NCBI GenBank assembly: GCA_963678705.1
Contig: OY783206.1
Coordinates: 11,605,807 to 11,669,806 of the forward strand
Direction of reading: 5' to 3'
Length of the DNA stretch: 64,000 nt
Origin: Panorpa germanica
Taxonomy: Eukaryota; Arthropoda; Insecta; Mecoptera; Panorpidae
The notes beneath the pieces were generated by a model. That model did no database searches. It had not been told where the DNA came from and saw nothing but the letters and a program-made list of their open reading frames with translations. Below are positions 46,170 to 56,251 of the stretch, piece by piece (positions within the stretch are counted from its first letter, which is position 1; each line of letters begins with the position of its first letter). Position numbers and translations under genes: made by a program.

Positions 46170-49100
46170 ATATCGACCAGCTAGTCATTCCCTTGCTTGA
46201 TATCATAGTCAGGTCTGGATTGAAGTTACAGTGATGCACTGAGAATATTGCCAAGATAGTACCAAATAGTGTTAACAATAGTATTCGTTTTAATCAACAT
46301 AAAGCACTAGAAGTTTCAAATCAAAATAGAGCCTCAAATACAGCACTGATTCTATGGCATTCTTACGCATACAACTCAATAGAGTCCTAATTATTATTAC
46401 CATGTTAACGTTTAGTAACACAGTTAGACGTTGACAAATAATGGCAGACTACAAAACCCTTTTGAAACTGTTCTATGCATGTTGCATACAAATTAGGAGC
46501 AGTACAGTATAGTACTCGTATTAGTATAGAGAGATAGAGAGGTCTCATTTAAATGGACATGTATTACTGTACTATTATGGTAGTTAGACTTTAAATACTC
46601 TTGGTAGTACGTTGGCGGAAGACCCACCATCATCCATCCACCATGGGCCATCGACCATCGACCATCGACCATTGGCGTCCGTTTGTCACATCATGTGTTA
46701 AATAAATTAACAGTACAATGCTCTCGCGATCACAAACTAAACACGCTCATGTATTATGTATTCACACAAGGAGGGAGTATGTGAAGGGGGAGGGGGGGTG
46801 TACTGTTATACCCATAGCGTAATAATGAATAATAATATTAATGATGTAAATTTCTTGAATTGTTGATGATTGTTGTAAATGGTAATGTCACGTTTGATAA
46901 AACAAGAAATTGTTTATCGTAAAATCGGTTTTTATCGATATATTTATTAATTTATCAATGTTGAATATGTAAAAGTAGTTTATAGTTGCCGAGTTCCATG
47001 TTAGCACTTCAAGAACTGTAATATTTTCTAATAAGAATGTATCAATAAGAAGTGATTGTTTTAAATTAGTTGCAATTTTGCACAGGTGTCATTTCGATGT
47101 CTGAAATTTGTTGTAGGCAATCTAGAGACATAGGAAATTAGTAGAAGCTTTATCATTTTAGCAAGTAGAAACTTTCTCTCATGATATAGTGTGCTAAGGT
47201 GACTATACCCTATTGAAAAAGTCGACTTCGCAAGTAGTTAATTTCAGTATTACAAGGATCAAATTTAAAGGTTTAAACGGTCCGTACCGTACATATAGTT
47301 TGATACACATACAGGGTGTCCCAGTAATCGACGTCAAGCCGGAAGTGGGCCATAAGCCAAGTCATAACAGTTATTAGAAAAATATTTAAAAAAATCTAAG
47401 TTGAATATTTAAAAAATTATTGGCACCCTGTGACAGTCTTTTCACTCCTGTTGCTACAAATCTTAACTTTTTAAATAATTTTTTCTTGTTATGTAATCCT
47501 GTATAATGTTTCTATTAACTCTTGCCTAAAATGTAAAGCCAACTGCTCCAGCTTGGAAGAAATTGTCACTTTTTGATCAACCAAATATTCAAGATTAATT
47601 CTTCGCCCAACTTTGAGTAACTGTACTAGAAAAAAATGTACTAAGCGTGTTTGGAAAGTAACATTAAAAGGTGGCGCATTTAATAAGGATTCCAAAATGG
47701 TATGACACTGACTAAAATATTTCTAAATTTTGCACAATTTCTTCTTTTACAAAGTAACCAGATTTGAGCCAATTTTTCTAACTAACTTAAAAATGATTAT
47801 TGTGTACCCAAAGCTTTCCTAAAGGTCGTAACTTTATGATTCTAGTTTGAGTGAGACCGAGAGAGTCGTTTTACGAAGTGTGAGCGAGACAGATAGTGAC
47901 TCTAATTATATACAGAAAACGTACTTGTGTTATTATATTTGGTGTACCACCTTGTATGGTAAATGTATCTCCTCTACTAATAAAATACCGTCTCACTGTA
48001 ACAGCGAGCCTTCAGCCGAGTTATATCCTGGATTCTCGAGTTTTCTGTTTGACTTTTGATCCGAGGACCGCATCCTTTCCCTTTAAAGCACCCTCTGACT
48101 GACGGCGCTGTTTCCAACAAAGACAAATACAATTTTTCCGCTTTCTGTCAACGTAACTCCATCAGAGCATATATTTATTCATACTCCATTGTATTGCCTT
48201 ACACGAGCCGAGTTGATTAGGTTTATTACTCATCTTGATAAGAGAGAAGGTCATTGAAGAGTTTTTAAAACAAGTCGTTCTCATCCATCCTGTTGCTCTA
48301 GAGGCTCTAGAGTTACAGTAATGTATTCAACATGAGTGGAAATCCCACACAAGTGGAGAATCTTTTCTAAACGCACACTAGAAACCCTTTAGAAACGTAC
48401 TAGTCCTTGCTAACTAGACTGCTTAACTGCAGGCAATCAAGTATACTTGAAATAAAAGGGGTGCAAGTTGTATATAATATATATTCTCTCTGTAGTTGTT
48501 TGTTTCCGTTCGCCTTTATTATAATGCACCACTTGTCTGCTTCAATGTTGAACATACATGTCCTCGAAGCTAATTAAAATGCAAAATGGCGACTCTACTT
48601 ACAATTTCAATCAAATCCAATAGTAACCCTTGCTTTATGGGGTCCTGTGCCGTCACAGTAGCTCTCCTGCTCTGCTCTTGAAGATATATTTTGAAAGTTC
48701 TCGTGGGAAATTAGCTAGGTAATGAGTCGATGTATTAGGAGACTTACTAGCACTAGATGATTGTGTTAATGACTTCATGAAATATGGAAGAGAAATATTC
48801 AGTTAACTGTCTCATTGAAACCTATATGCGAATTTCTACAGGCTCATGAGTCAGCATAATCGTCATGAATTACAAGTTTTGTGTAAATATTTCGGGTTAA
48901 AGTACTGAGTGTAAAAATATTGATTGTCAGGAGACAAATGTCTGAAATAAAACTTACCAGTATCCAATCATTCATGGAAACCCTCTTCAAAACCACGGTT
49001 TATCAGAAACCTACTTGCTTTTGAACAAGCCTAGAATCTAGCGAGATTGGGTGAATATCAGTATATAAAAAAAAAGAATGTTCAATTTGCTTACAAAATG

Positions 49101-50710
49101 TCATCGTAAAAATAAAAATGCTAATAAACTTGAACAACTGTTTTTGAAGTTGGAATAAACGCCATCCGTTTAATAACGCGCCAAAAGGTCTTGTTCACGT
49201 ACACCTCGATATCCACATTGACATCCACATCGACATCCTAAGTTAACTAGTTTCCGAGGTTTAAAACTATACCAGAACTTCTGTAATGGATATTACCACA
49301 AATGGTTCAACATATATATTCCAATTCCTAGCATTTACAACCCTTGCAGCAAGTCCGGGTGCCAAACAAACCCTCTCCCTCTCAAAGTTGTCTTAAACAG
49401 ATGACACTTGAATACGACGTGACGTAGTTTTAACAGGGAGTCGGTGCTGGAGTCGTAGTCGAGGTATAGACAACTTGAGACAACTGCAGCATCTCTAATT
49501 CGCATCTTAATAGGACACGGGCATCTGAAGGTTTTTGTAGTACAGCCGAAGAAGATTAATGAAGCCATCTGTTAATACATTGCTGAGTATATACTTGCTT
49601 TAGAGTAAAGCTATTTTAACAATATTCTCGCCTTTGGTATGGTTAAAATTTGCTTTCCTCAGGTACTGAAACAGTTTTCATAATTTTCCAAAATACTCTA
49701 CTTCAAAATTTCCAGTATATTTAAAATTAACAGAAATTTTGCTTATTGTAAACCGGAATATTACAAAAATGGGTTTCGAATTACTGTTTTAGGGATCGTT
49801 TTTGAAATATTTGATTTAAACAAAAGTTGCTATATTATCTATTGAAATATCTAAAAAGTAATGGAGTTACACCTATATCAAATGTTACCTTCAGCTTTGT
49901 CGCTTGTTTTAGCTCTGCGTATGACGTCAGAGAAGAAATTATTTTTCATAACCATCATAATATAAAACTTGATGGGATACACAACTCAACTGTTAGTAGT
50001 ATGACGTATCACACGCGTATGCTTCTCTGTTATATAAAACAAATAAGAAATCATCGGACGTTACGTACAATACAGTGTTATTTCTATATCTTAAGATCAC
50101 TTTCACCATTTATTTACTTCCAGTTCCAATCCGAGGATTTATCAGGTTATATTTTGGTAATTTTTCCCACTGATATCTAATTTTTTTTTTATTTAACTAT
50201 TAGAATTTACATACTATCTACCTAATGATATTGAGTAAATTTTAATTAATATTTTTTAAATAAATAATTTAGTGAATAATTATAATTTATAATAATTAAT
50301 TTAATCAATGACATAATTTTACTGGACTAAGACACCAAACAAACTAAAGACTACAACTACCTACTGCTCGAGAGAGTGAAAGAGATAGACATAGAGATGT
50401 TGTTTAGAAGTACATTCTCTGAAATTAGATAATGAACTGATTCAGTGCGCGGGGATACGGAAGTTTCATGCTGGTGCCAACTTAAATAATGGCGTACGTA
50501 ATCTTGAGACACGTTCTCTAAATTCAATCTAGCGACAAAACGGCTAAATCCTTAACTAGCTGTATAGTTACAATTTCACTATAAAACAAAGTAACTTGTA
50601 AATTTCTACTAATATGTTAGTTGTAGTTAGTCTGAAACTTATTTCACATTTCTATGTATTCTACCAACATGAAAGCTTTATTTGATATGTTGTTTTAGAG
50701 AAAGATTCTG
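46170..50710. other. No gene supported; tandem repeat and two old DNA-element traces
   Basis: 46628-46680 holds CCATC/CGACCATCGACCATCGAC units (8-bp period). At 46770-46800 GGAGGGAGTATGTGAAGGGG, GAGGGGGGGT is a possible quadruplex. 47160-47235 resembles the H1 core (TCTCATGATATAGTGTGCTA). ACAGGGTGTCCCAGTAATCG near 47321 looks like a Tc1/mariner-type terminus, followed by a minus-strand frame (47489-47695) that I cannot assign. Frames at 47847-48102, 49335-49568 and 49827-50180 show no domain I recognise. Confidence 0.4.
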
Positions 50711-50714
50711 TGCA

Positions 50715-51587
50715 ATTGGACTTGTGTCCTCATTTTTTAGTGGTCGATTTTTCAATTGTTAGTTGAAATTTATGTTAATAAATGTGTATTGGCGTGTCTA
50801 TTTTATTAAATATCAAAATGTTGACTGAGATATAGCAATTAAAAATTTGAATTGTAGTTTTAGCGCTAGAGATGGTCGTCTATTTGTATGACGTGAAATA
50901 CATTGTATACTTCAGTTATTTGTTGAGAACGTCAGTGCTGTGGTAATATTTTGTAGCTGTTCGTAGTCAAAATAATCAAGTCAAGTCAAAGAATAATAAG
51001 TTTTTATTTTATTTAGCCTTACTACGGCAAACATAATATTGAAATGTAAACTTGTCAAGAGTTCTGTCAAAAATATATCTCTTATACGCTCTGTTGTATA
51101 AAAGAGATAGCAACATAGCGATTGTGAGGTCACATGCATTTGGAATGTTGTACAACGTGAATTCCTTTAATAATTAAAGATACAAAATGACTTTTTTTAA
51201 TTGTTACCCAGTAAACATTTTGGAGTCCCTTTGACATCATATTGAAGATGCGTCATGATTTTTTTGTCATAAAAGAGTTCATTTATAGTTCAGTTTCTAA
51301 CATTTTTTCATATAAAATGTCTACTTTATCGGCTACAGATGGCGAAATTACTCCACCTGTCGGAATACAAATGAAGATAAAGTTGATGCGAACTATAATT
51401 GAAGTGAAATAGTGAGAGAAACGTCACTAAATAGGGCACTTCACCAAATTGTTTACTGGGTAATATCTCCTAACAGATAAGGAGTTACGTACGCAGTAAA
51501 ATAATTGAACATTTGAGGTTCTAGTAACCCACTTTATCAATATATAGTACACTTTTATAGAAATTAAGACATACGACACAAGCCCAT
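50715..51587 (+). mobile_element. C-family MITE copy interrupted by a T1 element
   Basis: It begins ATTGGACTTGTGTCCTCATT and ends GACACAAGCCCAT, running parallel to the 34342-34972 copy throughout. The only large difference is the 254-bp T1 element at 51207-51460 with its TA duplication. Divergence from the 34-kb copy is modest. Confidence 0.88.
51207..51460 (+). mobile_element. T1 MITE, reference copy with empty site
   Basis: The ends are CCCAGTAAACATTTTGGAGT on the left and, in reverse, CCCAGTAAACAATTTGGTGA on the right. TA sits on each side (51205-51206, 51461-51462). The host C copy at 34.8 kb reads AATTGTTAATATCTC across the same point with a single TA. This fixes the element at exactly 254 bp and its target as TA, placing T1 among Tc1/mariner-type MITEs. 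It is non-coding. Confidence 0.93.
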
Positions 51588-52106
51588 TCTATGTGATGGT
51601 ACTTAAGTTTCCATTTTTTCAGCTTACTGTTAAATCAAAATAAATTAAACACAGATCCTATACTTTTGATATTTATTTACAAAAATTACACTTATTACGA
51701 ATATATAATACATTCATTCTCAATCACACACATAGGTACAAAATAAACTTAAACAGCCTCTGCTATCAGTCAAAATAAAATTAAACTTAAGATTAAATTG
51801 TAGCTATCGATGTAGAAATAATACAAGCAGTCTCTGAAATTCCGGGAAAATTTATTTAGTTTGTTGTGTTTCCCTGTTAGTAGATGTCGTTAACATAATT
51901 AGCATACATTATTTTAATTCAGAAACTGCTGCTTTTAACAAATAATTTACACGTGCTTTTCACTTATTTACATCACCAGATTTTTACTTAAAGTCCTTCA
52001 TTAAATAAACATTTAATTAAAACCAAGACAGTCATTAAAATTAATTGGCAATATCATTATTTATAATACAATTTCACTGAGCATGTCATACACGTACTTT
52101 AATATA

Positions 52107-52112
52107 TTTATT
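52107..52112 (-). other. Candidate polyadenylation signal for the fibronectin gene
   Basis: The first AATAAA on the minus strand below the stop codon at 52354, giving a 3' UTR of about 240 nt. Another AATAAA lies at 51672-51677. Both are plausible in sequence this A+T-rich. Confidence 0.4.
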
Positions 52113-52353
52113 TAAGATTTGTTTTTACATAAATATTCACGACACATATATAATATATAGATATGACAATAATACTTTTAATTTTTTTAAAACATTTAAT
52201 GTTAGTTTTTTTTATACCACAAAATTTGACATTAAAACAACGAAATATACCGACAATAGCGATACGTTTTCAATATGTGTGAATTTGATTAGGAACACTT
52301 CGATATCAAAAAAAGCTTCCAACTTTGAGAGGAAGATTTAAAGAATTTAGAAA

Positions 52354-53396
52354 TCACTCGTCCTCATCATCTAGCAGCATGATCATTGGCGGGCTTAATG
52401 ATAGTCGTTTCCTCAGAATGACTAGAAGGGACACCGTAATGAACAACATACTGCCTCCAAGAAGCCCTGAAAGAATTTCGACTTGATTTATCGCTCGTGT
52501 TCTCATTATTTCGTCCACGAAGGGTTCGTTCATTTCGACGGTTTTGTGGTCGGAAGGTGCGCAGACCTGGGAGGTATCAACCCGAAGAGGCCTTGAGTTT
52601 CTTGTCGTTCCTACTGCTTCTACGATGACGTTATACTTGGTACGAGGCCATAGTGACAGCGACACTGTTGTACACTCCGTTAGAAGGTGACCTTTGAACC
52701 CGCCACCCATGACTTCCCAAGTTACGAGATACTGTTTCACATTGGACTGCTTATCCCAAGATATTTTCGCTAGGACAAGCAAGTCCGCTTCTCGTAGAGC
52801 CAGTTGATTGATGATCCACGGTTCTGGAAGAACGTAATCCACAATTAGAATAAGAAGAACAACAAGATGATGAATAAAATATGACTAAAACTCACCTTTG
52901 TTTTCCGTGTTGATTTTCTTGACGAATTTCGGAAGGTACACTGCTTCTAATCCTGTGGAACTGACCGCTAAAACGCGGAGGACAACTCCTTCTCTGACTG
53001 GTGGAATTCTTGTCGTGAATTTCGTGGTTTGAACGATCTGTTGCCATGCACCAGTTGCCTCGCTCCTCCTCACCAGGATGTAGACGATGGGCGTGGCTTC
53101 ATCTGCATTATTTGGTGCGTTCCACGTGGCTAGTCTAATTGTAACCGCCATTACAAGTTGTTGGACGGTTGCAGCGGAAGGGGGAACTTCCGGTAGTTGA
53201 TCTTTAGAGTTTAAGTGGTAGTTGCAAGCTACTTGGCACCCAGGAAACTGCAAAAATTATTATTTCATGATAAAAATCCAGAAAGGGAAAGACAGAGTAT
53301 ATAATTATGATATTGACTTACGCAGATGTCTTTCTCTTCGCACATTGTCCCCCAAACTTTCAAATTTGTTTCTAGAAGCTCACAGTTTTCCCAGCA
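52354..53396 (-). CDS. Fibronectin type III single-pass membrane protein, 3' exons
   Basis: Three minus-strand exons fit together: 53396-53322, 53247-52896 and 52823-52354 (stop). Introns of 74 and 72 bp have donors GTAAGT and GTGAGT and acceptors TTTCAG, TTGCAG and CTTCCAG, and the phases agree (0, then 1). The visible 298 residues are a Cys-rich segment (CWENCELL, MCEEKDIC, FPGCQVACNYH; about 1-37), a first FnIII-like domain (about 44-138; WNAP, VYILVRRSE, RVLAVSSTG), a second (about 143-228; ISWDK, YLVTWEV, LWPRTKYNVIVEAV), a transmembrane helix at about 257-279 and a 19-residue tail ending DDEDE. The orientation is therefore extracellular N-terminus and cytoplasmic C-terminus. An acceptor precedes the first visible exon, so the signal peptide and more ectodomain lie upstream, unseen. 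The Cys/FnIII layout recalls anosmin-like ectodomains, but I cannot name the gene. Confidence 0.82.
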
Positions 53397-53554
53397 CTGA
53401 AACAAAAATGAATAATGTTAATAATTACAAAACTCTTTCGCGTATCCTTGTCTCAGCCTCACTAGTGACGACAACTTTTTGAGTACGGTGTATTCTACTT
53501 TAATGTTTATTAATACACCATTATACAGCTGTACTGTACTGTCAGCACTGCATA

Positions 53555-53698
53555 AAGGAGAGATAACTGCCGAGTGTCCTCTGTGTCTCTTTCTAGCCGA
53601 GCACTGCGTCTCCGTTCCCCACCGCCAATAAGCCAAGCCAGCAGCAACAGTTCGGTTAGAAAGAGGCAGATAGCACTCTCGGCACTATCTCTCTCTTT
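53555..53698. repeat. Long hairpin, about 45-bp arms
   Basis: GGAGAGATAACTGCCGAGTG and TCTCTTTCTAGCCGA (53557-53600) face TTCGGTTAGAAAGAGG and CACTCTCGGCACTATCTCTC (53651-53696) across a 50-bp G+C-rich loop. The arms pair at roughly 80% by eye. A second, outer pair (TTCTACTTTAATGTTTATTA at 53491 and its counterpart near 53873-53896) surrounds it. It could be a foldback MITE or a structured transcript. On the minus strand it lies in the intron directly upstream of the first visible fibronectin-gene exon. Confidence 0.65.
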
Positions 53699-53899
53699 AC
53701 CTTTAACGCTTCCTTTTACACGCGGTCATACCCTTCGCGCACTCTATTCTTATATATCTGTGATTGTACCAGTTCACGGTATGTACGAATATGCATGTAT
53801 CCGACTATAATCCGCATCTGCGACAGCAAACAGATCGTAGTGCCGCACTTTGATGTCATACATATAGTAGTGTATTATTAAACATTAAAATAGAATCTT

Positions 53900-55400
53900 C
53901 ATCTCATGGCAAAATGTGCTAATACGAGAAATGTTGCCAGTCGTAATAACACGTTCTGCTCAAAGCTTGCAAATTGCAACATTTCGGTCCTCCATATTAT
54001 CATAACATTAAAAATTCGGTTACATAAATCGGTCAAGCAATACTTTTGGTATTTACATTCCAATGTTGCCTTAAGGGTGATCCAATTAACGTTCTGCCTC
54101 TAAGCGATAATGAAATTAAAAACAAATATTGGAATTGCATTTATAATTACCATTAAACAACCCCTATTTTGCGGTTAACGATTGAACTTAACATTATTAA
54201 AGGGTTAAAAAAATAATGGGTTTAATTTTTATATAAAGAGGGTTGCAAAATATAATTACTAGTACTTCGTTTCTGTATTTAAAGTTTCTAAAATTTAAAT
54301 CTAGAAATAACATTTATTACTTTTCCATTTATATTTCATTTTATTTCTGTTTCTATTTGTGTATGTATTTGAGTTCAGTGGTTTCATACACTCCGTACTG
54401 TAAAAACGTTTCTTATCCGTCTGTGTATATAAAACAATTTGTGTTTAATTAAATATTGCTTTTGATATGAGTTGAGGTGAAACGTTAGAGCGAGACAGAG
54501 ATAGACCTAAGGGTTTTTAACCGCGTGAGTTATATGAACTGTGTAGGAGAAACAAGAATATATAAAAATATGTAAGAGTGAAAGAAGAAACAATATTAAA
54601 ATATATTTACTTCTCTTTCTAACGATTATCACTCTTTTAAAGAATTCAATGAATATTCTTTTGATCAAATTATGTACATACAACATCAAAATTTTAATTG
54701 TTTGCTTTTTGTTAAATTTTATTCACAAAGGTAGCGGGCGAAAGTGGATTAAATTACCTAGCAGACTGAGAGAACAGTACAGTGCTTTTATATGTTTGTT
54801 TTGATGAAGCAGACTATTATAGTAATATAGTAATTTACATATTTTGTTACCGGAAAAAATTAGTTAAAGAAAATCATGCAGGTCACTTCGCAAGCATAAA
54901 GTATGGTAATAATAGACAACTTCTTGCACTACAGAAATTAATACAAATCTACACAGGTAGTATAGTTTCACTTGCTAGCTTGCTACAAGCTAATTCCAAG
55001 GTTAATTTTCTGCAGAGCAAGTATCACACTTGTTAATTTCGAAAGATGTAAAGCTATATTCAAAGGTAAGAGAGCATACTCTGCTCTATTGTAACTATTG
55101 TATTAAGTAAACTCTTATATTAAGGTAAACGTTCACAGGCCCGAAATGCTCGCAATAAAGGCATTGGTTTTATTACATAAAATCTGAAAGAGAATAAAAA
55201 CGGAAACATAGGTGATTTATGCCGGTTTTACACGAAAGAGACAAGAACAAAAACATGATTTGTTTTATTTTAAAGCAGTTCTGTTTTTCGAAAACAGACT
55301 GTTCACATTGAAGTCTATAAATAAAAATTTAGTATCCCACAAATTATTGTGTTGGCGATACATTTCTATTAAACTGTTAGTCTTATCTTTTGTCCACTAT
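53900..55400. other. No gene; H1-like core trace
   Basis: 53868-53935 (GTAGTGTATTATTAAACATT, then TCATCTCATGGCAAAATGTG) resembles the H1 core. The rest is A+T-rich. No upstream exon of the fibronectin gene could be identified. Confidence 0.4.
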
Positions 55401-56247
55401 GGGGCGTCCATAAATTACGTGAGGTGTTTTTTTAAATTTTCTGTACCGCCCTCCCCCCCTGGTGAGATGTCGTGAGATTTTATTCAACCCCCTCCCCCAT
55501 CCCCCAATCTCACGTGAGATTTTTCAAAATGTGGGTTTTTTACGTAAACGCGTTGGATTGTTATTGTAAAAAGAAAAAAAATCGATACACTACTGGTATT
55601 AAAGGGACTTTAGCATTTATTATATATCTGAGTTCTGGTGGGCGTGAATTTAAATTTAGTTCTATCGTATTGGTATCGGCATCCGTGTCCATGATTCACT
55701 GAAATACAAACATAAACTGCATGCAGAACATACCCATGTCGCCGATAGATTTCATTTGACTCGTATTGCACCGTAACAACAAGCGATCTTAGGTATCCCT
55801 CCAGTCTGTGGCGGCTTTTTGCATTTACAAAGGTTCGGATAGGGTAGTACAGGCTAGCGTTGTAGTAGTGGTAACGCTTGGATAAAATTCGCCTTTATTC
55901 GGTTCTCTGTGCGAGGTAGTGCCGCCCGTATTCGGACGGCTTTGTAGCGTGCAGTCTGAGAGCTCCAGGGCGATCTCATTACATTTACATGGTTCGGATA
56001 GGTAAAGCGTAGTAGCCCGTATACGTCCGGCAGAAATTCGCTTAAATACGGTCCCATACTGAGACAGGCCTTAAGCATGTACAATCTAGATTAAATGGAC
56101 CAAAATAGTATAATTTTTTTTTGTTTCAATCAGAAAAAAAATTGCGTGATATTTGCCGAGACCCCCCCTCTCTCCAACGGAAGATTAGATGAGATTTGAC
56201 TCGACCCCCTCCCCCCTTAAACATCTCACGTAATTTATGGACGCCCC
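55401..56247 (+). mobile_element. GGGGCGTCC-ended element hosting an H1 copy
   Basis: The outer inverted ends are GGGGCGTCCATAAATTACGT followed by GAG, in both orientations (55401 and, reversed, 56247). CTAT on both sides (55397-55400, 56248-56251) may be a 4-bp target duplication. The same strand has C-rich tracts just inside each end (CCCCCTCCCCCATCCCCC near 55488; CCCCCTCCCCCC near 56204). MITEs with this terminus occur in many insects. The superfamily is left open. An H1 copy occupies most of the interior. Confidence 0.75.
55581..56070 (-). mobile_element. PIF/Harbinger-like MITE, family H1, truncated
   Basis: Reading the minus strand from 56070: TAA, then GGCCTGTCTCAGTATGGGAC, matching the 1.2-kb copy closely through the core, ending at CCAGTAGTGTATCG near 55581 before the other terminus. 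It sits within the GGGGCGTCC element, so H1 is the younger of the two or was trimmed on insertion. Confidence 0.85.
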
Positions 56248-56251
56248 CTAT

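Noticed and set aside
47489..47695. Minus-strand frame after an ACAGGGTGTCCCAG-type terminus as a transposase
   Set aside because: No conserved transposase motif could be aligned and no matching opposite terminus was found.
49827..50180. 117-codon plus-strand frame
   Set aside because: Residue content is composition-driven, no motif is recognisable and no repeat or splice context supports it.
53574..53810. Plus-strand Ser/Arg-rich frame near the fibronectin gene
   Set aside because: It coincides with the G+C-rich hairpin and reads through its arms; no splice or homology support.
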